Assembly (NCBI RefSeq): GCF_040807025.1
Contig: NC_090967.1
Span: 1,424,001-1,488,000, forward strand
Length of the DNA: 64,000 nucleotides
Reading direction: 5' to 3'
Source: Struthio camelus
Taxonomy: Eukaryota; Chordata; Aves; Struthioniformes; Struthionidae
In this document: piece after piece, positions 44,241 to 59,500 of the stretch
Layout of the letters: every line of letters begins with the position of its first letter
Numbering within the stretch: the first letter of the stretch is position 1
Translations under genes and position numbers: made by a program
The notes under the pieces: model-generated
Told to the model about the DNA's origin: nothing
What the model saw: the letters and a program-made list of their open reading frames with translations, nothing else
The model's database searches: none

Positions 44241-47200
44241 GTGAGTGGCTGTGCCGTTCCGAGGAATACTCTGGGCCCGCTCTCTCTGCGGGGCCCGGCG
44301 AACCCTACCGGGACGGAGCAGCAACCGGGCAGAGACTGGGCGTGGGGCAAAGCCTGGCTCTGGTGCAGGACAGATCCCAAGAGCCCGTTGGGGCTGCGGG
44401 GACTTGGGGGGGCTGGTACCCGGCCTCCGCTGAGCCGGAAGGACGGCCCCAGTGGTATGAGGGGGCCGCAGCCGTGCTCCCGTAGTGGGAGCGCGGTTCC
44501 GGAGCCGCCTCCCGGGTGTTAATGACCGACTTACAGTATTTTCTTGCTGGACGAAAGAAGAAAGCATCGTTTTTACCCCAAACCGGGCTCAGGTTTGTGT
44601 TTTGTGTCTTCCCCGATTTACGTGTTTCTTAATCTCTTTTCCTGTGGTTAGCAAAATATTTGTCGTAGCTCTTGCAACATCGGTTCCCTGTGCTGCTAGC
44701 AGTCTTCTCCAGGTGGTCCTTTGGGAAGTGTGCCTAAGCCACTGGATGGGGCTGGGATCAGGGTCACTGCAGCAGGGAAGGCTCTTGGCTTTGAGTTCAT
44801 CCCAAGCAACAAACTGCCTCTGAGAAAGCAGCTGTTGTAAAGTAAAGCAAGGTTTCTGCTGAACCTGAAGTTATAGACTGTCTTGATTTTTGTCTTCTTG
44901 TTCCTCATCTGAACTGATACCTTTTGTGGGATAAACTGTATTTCCAAGGGTCTTACAGGAACAAGCAAAAATTTTAAAATTTCTTTAAAAATCTCCCCAC
45001 CACCACCCCCAAACATGCATACTGATTCCTTGCCAGTGATGTTTACTTGCATAATGGGCAGACTGCCAGCTAAGTTCTTTTTCTGTGCATCACCTGCTCC
45101 CTTCCTCTGTGCTTGCCTGTCCTGCACACTGTTGGTGTCTCTAATAATCCTTCAACTAGACTAGTGCTGCCAGCCTGGAGCCCTCAAATTAATATGAGAG
45201 AAGATGTAAGAATGGGTCAAGGACTGGCATGGAGTCATTTTTTTCCATCAATTTTGAAAGGGTGACCCCCATGAGAGTGTGGAAAGATAGCAGGTAGGAT
45301 AGTCCAGTGGTTGAGCCCTGACACTTGAAGGTCTTGGCTTCAATTCCATGCACTGCAGCTTGCTTCCTTTCTGTAAGCAAGTCATTTAGTATGTTTGTGC
45401 AGCAAAGTAGTGTAAGCATGGTTGAGCAAGCTTTGAACAAGTCAGCTGGAATACTGAAACAGTCATGCTGCAGCAGCAAAGAGTTAACTTACTATATGCT
45501 GCTAATGTATTTCTGCTACCCAAGCTAGCTCATTTACAACTTCTTCGAATATAAGTAGTACTGTCTGTTTGGTGTATTGGGAGTATATCTTTCTTCCTCT
45601 CCCTACTGAGAGGTGGGATGGCCTTTTTCAGAAGATGGTCCAGGTTTGCTTCTGAACTGAATTAAGTAGGGAGAAGGAGCAGGCTGGCTAGTGAAGTATG
45701 GTTCTCCTAAATATAGATCCTCATCTGGAAGCAGCAGAAGAGGGGTGCGATCTTAGAGATCCAAGTACAATCTACACCTAGAGATCTTGTTTTGGCATCT
45801 GAGTCCTCACTTTTCATTTAATTTCCTGTCATTCTCACCTTTCCTTCATGGTTTTGCCATCTCTTGGTTGCTCTGTAACAATAATGAGGTATAGGAACCT
45901 TTGACTAATGCAGAATATATAACACAATCTACAGTGAGCATGTTAGCTCACTGCCATTAGCTAGCTGCCATTATTTTACTAGCTTTTGGTAGAATATTGA
46001 ATTGAGGTCGTGGTTTCTGTTTTGTAAAATCAGTGTTCTGTGATGCAGGTCCAGTAGGTCCAAGAGACTTCCTGAAGTTCTAGATTAAGATGGCTGACAA
46101 CTTAATCACATGAAACTGTCACATTATGAATAGTGTCAATTACGAACTCTCTTCCCACTGTACAGTGCCTGTTAAAGGAGTATTGTCTTTGTCTGCAAAT
46201 TTGTTGTCTGCTATTGATAGTCATTGCGTTGATTATGCAGCTCACAGGGGAAGGAACGCACCCCACCTCCTGGTAACTCCACTATTTGTCTTGCATGGTT
46301 TCCGCTGTAAGAGTAGGCATAGCTCATTATATCTTTTTTTTTTTTTTTTTTTTGGAAGGAGGGGGGAGGAGGAGCTATATTCCCTGAAGAAGCAATAGTG
46401 TCTCTTAAATCTCTAAGACAATTTTATCCATTGATGAAGTTGAGGAAAAGCTGTACATGCAGTATATTCTAATAAGGGAAAAAAATTAAAGAATTAGAAA
46501 CAAATTACTCTAAGTTGCAAAAAGAGGGGAAAAAATACAAGTCAATAGCAACCTGGAAATTGTGTTGTGTTTTCCCTGGATTTTTCTCCATGTGCTTTTC
46601 AGCTGTCAGAGCTATGGGTCATTCCCAGTCCTTGTGGGTAATTGCCATGTAGTATGGGATTTCTCTTGGTTGTTGGGACTGCCTGAATCGCAAACAGCAC
46701 TTCATTCTCTGTTTATCTTTGTGCAGAGGAAGCTGCTGCTTATGGTGTAATTCTGTGAACCAGTGTCTCCAAGGTAATAATTTTTCTTTTCCTGTGCTAT
46801 AGTGTACATCATTCTTGTGTCAGCATCACTGTTCACCCAGATTGTGCTAGAAACTGCATGATTGGAGTGACACAGTTAAACTTTTTGAGGATTATTTTTA
46901 ATTCTTGTTTATTAAAAGGACTTGACTTAAGACCAGCTCCCCAGACAGCTGTGTTGACACAACTGAGATGACTATGAACTCAGGGAGAGGGTTGTGAATA
47001 GGCAACTATTTCTGCCAGCTTTGCTGCTGAAACCAGCATCTACTAGGACTGTATCCTCAGTTGTTCAGACTGGAGGATTGTGGTCATAAAGCACTGTCTT
47101 CTCTCCTCCCACTATTGCCATACAAATTTGTAATCCTAATTAGTGATACAACTTCTCTGTGTATACTCAGATTCATGTGACCTCCTTACAGTGTAAATTG

Positions 47201-50200
47201 CTCCTTCTAATGATCTCTTATCCCTTTACTGTACAATGTCATGCCTTAAAGGTATACAGTTTATATCTGTTCCTGTCTTGCCTCTTTCCTCTTACTGTAG
47301 ATGTGCAAAGGTTTCTATAGGTACCTGTAAGTTGAATCACTCCACTGCACAGCAGGAGAAGGTGGCTTTTTTCTTGTTCTGTAGGGCTCAACTTGAGCTA
47401 AAATTTGTTGAACAGTAAGCCAATACTGCAGTTCTGTGGTGAACTGGATCAGAGAATTAATACAGCTGACAAACACTGAAAAAATAAGTATTTATGAATA
47501 AATGTGTTATTTTTCAGTGGAATCAATTCAATGATCCAAGTCACTGTAGATGCACAACTCTATTTGCACAAAGAGGGGTATCACGTGAGAAGAAATACTT
47601 TACAGTAGGCAGGAAAGGGCTGGTGCTGCTGGTAGCGATGTCGTTGTCTTCTGCCTTAAAACATTAGCCTTAGGCTGTAGTTCCCTGAGCCAATGCCACT
47701 GGAAAGGTGAGATTGTTCATACTCATTTCCCAGCTCTTTGCTCCCATTACTACCTGTGTGCCAACTCTTGCTTGTCAGGTCTCTCTGAAATGATAGAGTT
47801 AATGTAATTGCAACTAGCAGTAGCCTGGCATGAAAAACTGATAGTGAGCTCAGTCAGCTCATAGTGATCTAGCAAGTATCACAGGTGGAACAAGTGTGTC
47901 TGAGGTGCCCAGATGAGTCTGGAGATTAAGGGAGGGAGGAACAAATGGCAAGAGTGAGCCATGAGGTTTGCTCAGCCTTTCATGTCACAATTCCATGAAA
48001 TGCAGATGTGCTAAATTTCTCTTTGCCACCTTCTTCACTTCTTCCATTACTTAATTTGTGAGCCCTAGCGTTTGTCCAAATTCCATTAACTCACCAACAT
48101 GACAAAAAACTAACTCAGGAAAAAAGTGGTTTGCTCTCTTAATGTGTTAAATAGGCCATGGAAGGGTCTGATGAGGATCAGAGCAAGTAAGTGTGCCCTT
48201 CTAATGGCTGCAAACAGACTGGCTTAGTTGCCTGTGTAGTTACACCCTCAGACTTTATGCTTTTGTTATGTGAAAGCCCTTTCCTAGTTTTGCAGTGTCA
48301 TGTAAAAACACCTCACTTGTTAATTATGATTCTAGCAAATTTCCAGCTTTGCAGAGATCTTACTTGTGACATGGCACTGCTATTGAATATGGGTGCCTGA
48401 TTAGTAAGAGTCTTTAAATATAAATATTGTTCCTAGTTATTCATATAGTGGAAATTAATTATTCCATACTTAACTGGGAGAAGTTACTTCTGCTATTTGA
48501 GGCTATTCCTAGTTCCATTTTAAGCTTGTCATAATGCTTTCTAAATCATATGTACTGTAAGAAGCAAGTATCATAAAACATCTTATTATCGTAACAGCTA
48601 TTGTTTTTTCCTCAGTGTTTCATAGAGGCTAGGCATGATAACCAAACGCTTGGAAAAGAAGAGTTTTTGGGAGCAGGAGGAAGGTTGTATGGGAACTGCA
48701 CGCACAGGAAACCATTTTCTCATGCGTTGTTCTACAATATGGAATCATCTCTAGGAGTGAAGAACCATCACGCGTGTAACTACCTTCCCAGGGTATCAGC
48801 TGCACTGCTTTAAACTTACCTTTGCTATTTAATTCCTGGTGATATAAAGGGTATGAAATCTGGAAGCATCAAAGCCCTACTGTACTGAAAAAAGAAATGC
48901 CTGTGATTCTGCCTTACTTCTCCCTAGGTGAGGGAAATAAGAGAACACACCTGTGGTAGCTGTTAACAGACTTTAGAACTATGCTTTGATCCTAAGTGAT
49001 AATTGCATTGTAACAATGTATGTTAATGCCCATTCATCTGTGTGTCCTCCATGCGCTCTCTAAAATTCTGTACAGCCTCTTTTAGCTCTGCTCATATTCC
49101 TCTTAATTCTTCTCATCCTCAGTTTTACTTACCTCTGTGCACGCGAAAAAAAGGTTCTAAAATCTTGTGAGCCTTTTGCATTAGGAATGTTTTATTCCCA
49201 TATATATATATATATGTGTGTGTGTGTATATATATATTATTTTTAAAGGACAGCCATTATGTTGCTCAGAAAGCATAATTGTGTGTTACTACCTTCAGTC
49301 TGCCACTTGGAAATTACTACAGAGTTCCAGTAATGGTTATCCAAATAGAAATGTAGCAACACACTCCATATTATCTCACTTTAAGGATATGTGTAATTTA
49401 TCTCCTACAGATGTAAATGTTGTAGCTGTACAAGTTAATGATTTCAAATATGTAAAGCAATCCTATTACAGTTGGCTAGATCCTACAACACCGCCTGAAG
49501 CTTTTGAAGATAGTTGTAGTTACAGTACTCAAAACTGAGCTGCATAGTATCTTTCTGAACCAGTCAGCTCTTGCAACAATAAGCAGGAAATATCGTTTTT
49601 CTAGGCTGTTTTTTGTGTCTCTGTGGCATGTTGCTGTTGAAAGTCAAATTGTAAGGACGATAATTCTCTCTTTCCATGAAACGGTTTTAGGTACTATGGG
49701 TAGATAGCTCAAACAGAAGCGAAAAAGCCCTCATGTGCCAACCGATTGGGGTTTTTTTGCTAAATGTATTTCTCCTCACCATGTATGTATAATAAAGCTA
49801 CTTTGCAGAGGGAGGGAGAGAATATCTTGAAAACTTGTAGAGCACTTAATGAACATTGATATTGTTTTTTAAAAAAAGCAACTTATTTTAAAAAAGTCTT
49901 ATATACAAAAAGGAGCTTAAATATATATCTCTGCTACCTGTATATTTTGGGTTGAAGTTTCTTTATTGCTTTGTTGGTGGTATCTTGCAGTAGAAAGATA
50001 TCGTTTATTCTTCAGGCAGTTTGGAGTTCATTTATGTTTAAAGGTCAGTTCTTCAAATTGTTCCAAAAAAAACTTCTGTTTATTCATTGTCTTCTGGGGG
50101 CCACATGATAATGTTTATGTATGGTATTTTGAAATAGAAGGAGGGGTTGAACAAATATTGAGATACGGTTTTGCTGCTGCCTCCAGTCATCTCTGGCTCC

Positions 50201-50517
50201 TTGTTTCTCAGCTAGTACCTGGAGAAACCAACTTATAAAAATGTGCTTGTAAAAATAACAAAATCAAAGAATGGTTGCGGTTGGAGTGGACCTCTAGAGA
50301 CCATCTAGTCCAAACCCCCACTCAAGCAGAGTCGCTAGAGCAGGTTGCCCAGGATAATTGTCTTGGTTTTAGATGACCTTACTCTAGCTCTAACTTTGTT
50401 TCTCAAAAGCCATGGTAAAACTTTTTAGTTTTAATGTGTCAAATTTGCATTATTGCCTGCGAGTCCTTTGATCTGTGACTTTAAGCTGGGAGTCATTATT
50501 CGTTGTTTTTATTATTT

Positions 50518-50548
<31 letters not shown>

Positions 50549-53500
50549 ATATATATATACACCTGCATGCATGCATACATGTATAGTGTTCTTCACCTAC
50601 AAGTGTGGTGTGTTATTAGCTGAAGCCTTCTGCAATTTTGTTTTCCCTTTTGGGCAGTGTTTACTGATGAAGCACTAAGATGTAATTACTTCTTTTTGTA
50701 GTCCTACAATTTTGTTGCAGATAGATGCCTTTACTGGAGCAGAAAGGTGGGCAGCTTTTCACCTGACCAGCAGAAATGCGCTGTAAATGTCTGCTGAATA
50801 AGTCAGTAAAAAAGAAAAAGGGGGCTCTGGGTGTGGAACAATGACGGAGGGAAATACCTCCACAGCAAACAACCACTCCTGGCTGTTCAGTCTGACTTTG
50901 AAGTTCTCAGTCTGTCATGAGAGGCTCGGATCTAGACCAGTAAATTATAGGACAAATTGAGACTTAAAGCTGTAGGTGGGAAAGCTGAAAAGTCTGTCTG
51001 CACTGGTGTTCCTTATTTAATTGAATAATTAAATGGTTTATCCATCCCTGTATTTTGGGACTGCTCTGCACTGTACGTTGTCTTACCTGTCACTAGAATG
51101 ATTAAAAATCGCTTTTCTTTCTTTTTTGAAAGAATCGCTGTGATAAGCTTGTTGATCATAATCAACCCTGAAGTAACATTATTTCTACTGTTCAGAGTAT
51201 TTTAGTTCACTGCTGAGCAAGATTCTGAGTAATAATCTGGAGCCTTATGGCAGTATTTTCAAAGCCTCTCTGGAATCGACTCTTGTTTTTAGCATGTTTG
51301 TGTTTGTCTATAAAAAGGGAGAAGTGACTATGGTGCTGACTGGGGATGCTGAAGTCGAGAATTAATCTTGTTTTAAAACATGATGCTGATAACAGTGTGA
51401 ATAGTGTTCCCTGTTGTGGTATCTGCCATTATGGGAAGGGGAAAGAGCACAAAAAGGACGATCTGAGTTGTAGGAAGAAATTTTGCTTAGGGCAGGAATA
51501 TCAGCTGTGCCTTTGTGGTGCTTTGGGGTCATGGGCAGAGAGCATGCTGAAACCTTACATGAACTTTGATCTGGCTTGGAGAAACACATCACTCAATAGA
51601 GAATGCTTGTTTCTGTGTAATGTGTTTATACAAAGTGCATGCTACATATATTGCAAAAGCAGATGAACTATATGTGACATTGGCACTGCATTAGGGAGGA
51701 GTCTGAAAGTTTATCAGCTGAACATCAAAATATAGTGTTGTCAAAAGTGAACGGGACATAGAAGGGCAGACTGGAAGGCTGAATAAATTCCCCTCTGCAC
51801 ATTCTCATCTCTAGTCTGAACAAACCCAACTCTTTCAACCTCTCTTCATATGTCAGGGTCTCCAACACTAGTCATCTTAGTGGCTGTCTGCTGGACCCTC
51901 TCCAATTTATCACTCTCAGACTGGAGAAACCAAAACTGAACTCAGGTGTGGCATGCCGAGTAGAGTGGAATAATCACATCCTTTGAACTGCTGGCTGTAC
52001 TATTGCTGATGTAGCCCAGGACATTGTTTGGCATCCACTTACTTGTGTTTAGTTTGCTGTCCACCAGAATTCTCAGGTGATTTTCAGTAGAGCTGCACCG
52101 CAGCCAGTCAGTCTCCAGCCCCTGCTGTGGCTTGGAATTATTCTATCCCAGGTGCAGAACGTGACATTTATCTTTAAACCTCATGCAATTCTTGATGGCC
52201 TAACCTTCCAGCCTGTCAAGACCTCCCTGTATAATAGGCTTTCTTTTCGGTATATCTGCCTCCTTTCCCAGTTTGGTGTTATCTGCAAACCTGGTGAAGG
52301 TGCAATCAATCCTATCATCTAGATTATTTATAAAGATACTGCATAGTATGAGACCAAGTATTGATCCCAGAGGTACTCTGCTCCTGACTGGCTGCCAATC
52401 CAGCTTTGAGCCATTCACCATGACCATTTGAACCCAGCAGTTTAGGTAATTTTCCACCCGTCTTGTCATCCGTCTGTCCAGCCCATGACTTACCAGCTTT
52501 TCAGCCAGAATGTTGTAGGAGACCATGTCAAACACCTTGCTATATCAATGTAGATGACATCCACAGCTCTGTCATCCACTGAGCAAGTTGCTTCATCAGA
52601 GAAGGCATTCAAGTTGGTTAAGCATGATTTACCCTTAGTAAATCTGTGTTTGGTTTCCTAGTCAGCTTACCCTTCAGGTGCCTGGAAATAGTTTCCATGA
52701 GGGCCTGTTCTGTAATTTTTCCAGGGCCTGAAGTGAGGCTGACTGCTCTGTGGTTTCCCAGATCTTTCTTTTTGCCAGCAGGCCTAATGCTTGCCCTTTT
52801 CCACTATGCAGGGCTTCCCTTATCTCCGTGACTTTTCAAGGTTCATAGAGTTGCTTTGCAGTGATGTCAGCCAAGTCTTAGCATCTTCAGATGCATCCCA
52901 CCAGATCCTATAGATTTGTATATGCCCAATTTGTTCAGATGGTCCCTTGGTCAGCTCTTCTCTATTATTGGTGGTTTGTTTACTTTGTCATTGTTTCTTG
53001 GCATTGTTTCTTGTTCTTGGGAACTTACCCATGAAGACTGTAGCGAAGGAAGCATTAAGTAACTCCACTTTTTCTGTGTAACTTGTAACTAATTTGTCAA
53101 CCCCATCAAGCAGCAGGCCTACTTGTGCTTTTGCTTACTACTAACATACCTATAGAAGCCTTGTTATTTCTGACGCGTTTTGCCAATTGAGCTCCAGTTC
53201 AGCTTTTGCCTTCCTAACCATATCTCTGCATGCCACCAAAATATTTTTGTATTCCTCTTTCATCTCTCTTATACCTATTCTTGCATTTGAGCTCTCTCAG
53301 TGCCTTGCTACTTTTTAAAAAAAAAGAGCTTTTTTCAGTTGTGCCTACCCCTTTTCCTGCTTAGAGGGATGGACTATTTTTGTACTTTGAGGAAGTTGTT
53401 TCTGAAAATCTCCAAACACTCCTGAGCTCCTCCCTTTTTCAAGGCAGACTACAGTTGGACCTCTCCTAAAAGTTCCCTGAGGAAGTTGAAACTTGCTCTT

Positions 53501-56500
53501 CTAAAGTTTGGGGGTCTGTATTCTGCTACTTGTCTTCCTCATACTCCTTGCGATTTTAAACTCTACAAGCATATGGTCATAGTAGCCAAATCTACTATCT
53601 ACAGTTGCTTCTCCAAACAAGTCTTCCTTATTTGTAAGGAATAGGTCCAGAGCACCACTCCTAGTTGATGCAACTAGTGACTGCTAGAAAGATGTCCTTG
53701 ACGCGTTCCAGAAATCTCCAGTATTTCCTATGCACTGCTGTGTTTCTCTCTCAGCAAATATCAGCAGTTGAAGCCTCCCAAGAGCACCAGGAATCTGAGT
53801 CTGCTTTCTTTCTGTATATATTCTCAGCCTGATACAGAACCAAAGGGTCAAGGGGACATGAAGTGGCGCAGCAGGAAGAGAGGGGAACAAATCTTCAGTA
53901 CCTGGGAAGACTGGACTACACGTTTAGACAGATCTAGTGATTTAAGAAGAAAAGTTTTGGGGTTTTTTTTCCACTGAAATGGAAATTACTGATTATTTGC
54001 TAAGATACCTGTCCGAGGATACTCTCAGTATGCAGATCTTTAGGTATCTATTACTTTAATATTAAACACCTTCACAAAAGGAGACTTTATAGTTCAGAGG
54101 GAAATTAATAGTAATTATCTTTAGTTGGCTGTTATAAACTCTTTTGTATGTGAGGGACATGGATTGGGGATACTTCTCAATGAGTAACAGCAATATTCCC
54201 AATAGATCCTGAATTGTCGTGATTCAGGCAACCTACCCCAGGCCTATTTCCTTAATATCAGTAACACTGGGTGTTCCCTGTTTACATCACTGGTAGCTGG
54301 TCCTCCTATTCAACATGTGCCCTTTGCTGGGGACAGTTACAAATTGTTTTAGCTATGATAACAAATGCAATGGAAAATGTGTGATAGTCTTGAAAATCTG
54401 TGTGCTGCCTACGACCTAAAAATAGGGTTGAGGATACTGTGAGGTGTTGTCAGATCTATAGCAAAGGTGTCTAAGGCTGAACTCTGGAATGATGTGAAAC
54501 TGGAACTGATCATTACTTCAGACTGTCCTTTCAGGAGGTGGTGGGGCCAAGCCTCTTAGTCTGGCTCTTTACCGTCTACCCTGCGATAGTCCAACTTTCT
54601 GTCGTTCTGGTTATGTACATATTTAGATGTGTCATTCCAAAGTCTTTACTTACTGTTCAGTAGATTTTTTTTTTAATGTTCCTCATCTCTGCTGTCTTGT
54701 ACAACCCAAACTTCTTGTGTTGGTGCACTAAGCTTTTTGTGACTTTATTTACAGGTCTACTGTGAGTATGGGATGGTACATGTCCTTTCAGAGAAGGGAA
54801 GCAGCAAAGGAAAAGACTACTGTATCCTCTTCAACTCTCAGTGGGCCCATTTGCCACATGATCTGGGTAAAGCTGTAAGTACCTACCCAAGCAATAACAG
54901 AAGATATATTCAAAAATGTCTTTCTTCTAGGGAAGCTTTTAATTTCTAACTTCGATCAGTAGAACTGGAAGTGACTAATTTGTTTGCTCTATTTAGAAAA
55001 TACTTTTATCTGTTAAGAACTCAGCCAGAACTGCAACAGCCATACTGCTTTCCCAGCAGCATGCCCAAGGTAACGACTACTTTGACTTGAAAACAAAAGT
55101 CTCCTTTTGCCAAATATGAGCAATTACATGAAAACGGCACTTACTTGTGGCAAAAAGGAGTTTGCCTATGTCAACGTGATACAAAATGATACCACATGGC
55201 CTTCCTAATATATTGAAACATGACCTTTAATTCCTCCTCGGTGGTTTGTGGTTCTGCCAAATGTAAGAATAAATATTCATGAGCTGTATCAGGCTTTTAC
55301 TGCGTTATCCAGTGCCCTATGAGTTACCCATGCTGTTGGTTTCACTCTCCTTCCGTAAGAAGACCGAACAGGGATGAACTAAAGTAGCCGGAACTCAGTC
55401 CCTCACAGATGCCAGTAATCACTAGAACACGAGGAAGAAACAGGGGACACTCTAAACTTACTTCGTGCTTGCTGGTCGGATGCTAAGGAAGCTGGATCTC
55501 TGAAGAGGAACTAGTGCCTCTCCTCTAGTAGGAATCACAATGCCTTTTTGTATATTTTTGTGATAAGTGAAAGTGGGGAGAAAACCATATCTAGGGGCTC
55601 CACTTTTGCTCTGCCTCCATGTATTTCCCATCAGGGTGTTTTTTGTTAACTAGCTAACCTGAAGTCATCCTAAGATCTGAAATGTATATTTATATTGCCT
55701 CGCTTCTAGATGCAAGTTTATGACTAGTTTTAGTTTGGAAGATTGTTTTTTCTTTGGCTTCTCTTTCTGGCTGGTGGTGGGACGTAGGTTCATTTGAAGA
55801 ATGATACGGAAGTTAAGCTCCTGTTCTGAATCTTTCTGAAAGAACTTGCTTAACACTGTAAGAAACCTAGCTTCCTAACTTGCCCAGTTAAAACACAGTG
55901 GAATTGAACTGTTCTTATGTTTTGTGTATGGCTTGCTTATTAATATTTATACATAAATTACAAAGAGCTAGGAGTGCCTGATAAGCCAGCCTTAACACTT
56001 TGTTCTGTTCTGAAATATTCCTTTCCCACTGTCCCAACAATAGTCATTGCTTACTTGCAGAGGTTATCCAGCTCTGTCTCATAGCACTAAAGTGAACTGT
56101 GGACTCTTAACATCTACATTTGCGGTTTGCGTTGTGGTCAACAACTGTCAAAGGACTTCTTGTGAAGAAGAGATTATAAACAGTTAATCCTATACCATAT
56201 GAGGTGCTGTTCCTCTATGTGGATTACCGCTGTGAATAATGACCAAGTAGTTTCACTAAGTCAGTCACGTTCATCTCTTGATTTTAGCTAGGGGAGAATG
56301 TGCAGTTGCTTGCTGTCATGGCATCCTAAGGCAAATAATTGCAATGACTAATTAGCCACCGGAAAAATGAAAAGCATTTAGACCATCTAGATCAGGAATG
56401 CAACAAAACCTTGTCTGCTTCTCTGGAAAAAGTCCTTGGATTCCCAGTGACAGACTTGCTCTTCTTTCCACTTCAATTACAAGATACATTTTTCTTCCAT

Positions 56501-59500
56501 TGGTAGACTCAAAGCTAATAAAACCTTTTCTCAAACTTGATTTTTTTTTTCTCACTAGAATGTTCCATGAGACTGGCAAGAATGCAACAGTATTGCCTCA
56601 AGCAACTCTTTATGGGTTCTGGGCCTTGGTATCTGGCTTTGTTAATCTCTTTATTAGGAGAGCTTTGCTTATCTGATTTATATTTATAGGAGACTTGATA
56701 TTGCAAAGACTAATAGTGCATCAAAATCCAGACTGCTTAACAAGGATACTAAGATGAGGGGATTGTTTGTAAGAGGAATTATATACACCTTTAGTTTCCA
56801 GAAGTATATTTGCAAGCTGTATTTCCTAGGCTTGGTTAAACAGCTTTACTAAAGTTACTGCCTGTTGTGGAAAAATCTAAGTTGGCAGGAACTTCTGGAA
56901 ATTATCTTGCTCAATTTTCTGTTGAAAACGGGGCCTCAGATTAGGCTCTGTCAAGCTGAGTTTCAATCTCATCAGGCATGAATATCAAAGTCTCAAATTT
57001 ATGAGATGCCACAGCATCCTTTGAGGTCTCTGCCCAACTGCCTGTGCTATTATGCTTTTTTACCTAAAAATTATGTAATGCCTTTCTTTATTCCTAAATA
57101 TGCCTTTATGAGTGCCTATGCTGTTATACCTTATCTTTCCTTTTACCAGTAAAGTGGCCTTTTAGGTAATGTTTTCATCTGTTTACAAGATCTCCACAGG
57201 AAACTTGTGGTAGTTCCAGGAAGATAACGTTGCTCAGAATGTACGTGATCAGCCAGCATTTGCTTTCCTGTTGTATTTTTTCAAAGAGAAATGCTGGCAT
57301 ACTCTGGAAGTCCTTGGAACTTAGCCAGACTATTGATCATATGTCTGAGTTCAGAAAGGCTAATGCATTCGTTCTGTATCATCCTAAATCAAAGGGAAGG
57401 AGGCTGAAAGTTTCTGTGTAGGTAAGATGGCATATATTCAAAAGAGAGTGCACATGTGGAATGAGACTTCTAGATAGGGGACCTCGGGCAGACACATCAT
57501 ACTTCATATGGTAAAACTTGTTAAAACGACAATACTAGAGATGCTTCAAATTTGACATGCTGAATATCCAGATGTCACCTGATGCACAGCCTCCTGTTGA
57601 ATCCACTTACTTGTATTACAGTTCTGTACACACCACAAAAAATGTCATGAATGCGTAGACTTCCTTCCAGATAACTAAATCCTTCTGTTCTTATCCCAGT
57701 CTTCAAATGAAATTCTTATCATGGAATGATGAAATTGTCAAATCGATGCACTTTGAAGATATGAGGGAGTTGGTTGGTTGATACTCTGTTCATTTTATTC
57801 ATTGTATTCCTTAATCTACTCATTGCATTACATAGAATTAAATGTTCCTTATCAATGTGTAATCAAGTTCTAATTACCCACAGTGCGTTCATCCCAACTG
57901 CAAATTATGCCCTGGATGCATAGATAACCCAAATGCTATGGTTGTGTCTGCCTCATCTAGACCTGCCTCGTGTAGACCTGACTCTGTGTACAGTGAAGTC
58001 AGGTATCCCTTTTTCAATGCCAGGAGTGGGAGCACAGTGTACAGACAATTCACATAGTGCATGAAGTTGGCTGGAGAGCCTTAGGATCCTCTTTGACTGG
58101 ATCCAGGCAGACTCCCCATGTAAACAGTCTCTAGCATTCCAGACTCTAAGATCTGTGCTGTAGATGCTCTGTTCCAGCCAGTCTCACTGAAGTTCGTAGA
58201 GAAGCATTTAAGTAGTTCTGCAGGAGCTAATATAGTCCAGGATAATGTATGTTGAACTGGAGTTGAGTTCATAGATTCTGAGCTTGTTTCTGCCAAGTAC
58301 TTCAGTTGTCTGTGTGATATCCAATACCTATCACTGTTTCCTTCCTACTATTCTCCCTCCTTCCACTTCCCTCTGCTACTCCGACAGTACAGTTTATTAA
58401 CTGAGGTGATGCAGAGCACAGACCTGAGCTGGCTCTGCGTTTGTGTTCTGCTCTGATAGAGCTGATAAACTTCCCTGAAACCTGGGCCACTGGGAAGCGT
58501 ATGTCAAGACATCCTATTGTTTCTACAAGGAGCCAGGTTGGAGCCAGCAATCTTCTGAATAAGCTTAAGAGCTACTGATGGCTTGACCCTTACCGTTCCC
58601 TCTTAAAACAGTAGAGTCAGTTACAGATGCTTGGTATTGTATCATGTACCTGTGAGTTTCTAATGCAAAGTATGATGTGTATCAGTCTTTCAGGTTAAAA
58701 CCTGAGTAACAATGACACATTTCATGCCTAACAACTTCCAGCAAGAGTGGGGCTCCCCACTCCTTCAGTGACCTCCTTCAATTAGCATAGCTTGCGCCAT
58801 GAGCCAGTTACATGATTGATAATTTTGGGGGGGGGTAATCTACCAGTAGAACTGGGCAAAGACACTGGCTCTTATTCAGGACCTGCAAGGTACTGTTTGT
58901 GCAGGTGCTATTGCTAGAACCTTGAAGTGTCTTTGGGCCATTTGTGTAAACATATCAGAGTAGATGTATTTGGGCCAGAATAGGGCCCAAAAGCTAAGGG
59001 ATTGGGGCAGACCTGCAACCTGAATGTGAATCACAAGCAGCCAGAGAAAATGCCTAGAATCCAATAACTGAGCAAATTTCTACTATTCCAATTTCTACCA
59101 TTCCAGAGAAGGCTGGGCTTTTGGCTGGTTTGTTTTTGTGTTTTCATGTATGCACATGCTGGGGAGGTTGCCAAAATGGATGTTTAGTCTTGTTCCAAAA
59201 AATCCACACCCTAAAAACAGCAGAAAGAACAAAACACAAGAGCAGAAACTATGCAAAGTTTCTAAATGAAAATTTAGAACATTCAGGTAAAGGAGTGATA
59301 GATGGAATACTCATGGAAACTTGAATGCTGAAACAGTGTTCTCCTGTCTCAGATATAGTGCTGTTAAGGGTGATTAACATTGCTTGAATCTATTTAAAAA
59401 AAAAAAAAAAAGTCCTATTTGCTCATACTTAGTTTTCAAGTTCAAGTTGAAGTTTTCCAAGATGTCTGCCTTAAGGCTAATTGTTTGTTTGTTTCGATGG

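Larger units (their letters stand above)
43650..44530. promoter_or_regulatory. CpG island: shared LSM7/SPPL2B promoter
   Basis: GC-rich, CpG-dense sequence spans the first exons of two divergent genes whose start codons (43939 minus, 44181 plus) are about 240 bp apart. It contains a GC box (GGGGCGGG at 44068-44075), an ETS-type ACTTCCGG at 44076-44083, an inverted CCAAT (attgg at 44028) and a C-rich repeat at 44121-44141. No TATA box was seen. This is the usual arrangement of a bidirectional housekeeping promoter. Confidence 0.85.
44241..54754 (+). other. SPPL2B intron 1 (10.5 kb)
   Basis: The intron is long. It contains a 20-base T run (46334-46353), two TA/TG/TA microsatellites, a short CR1 3' end at 50.3 kb and a long old CR1 at 51.8-53.9 kb. 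Short open frames occur but none has coding features. Confidence 0.6.

Noticed and set aside
43941-44522. 193-codon and other long open frames in the CpG island
   Set aside because: GC-rich sequence lacks stop codons by chance. These frames overlap the first exons and promoter of SPPL2B and LSM7 and show no domain.
54997-55069. Possible extra 73-bp SPPL2B exon (acceptor ctatttag, donor gtaacg)
   Set aside because: It is not a multiple of three between two phase-0 exons, it has no counterpart in the SPPL2B protein as I know it, and exons 2 and 3 join directly in the family.
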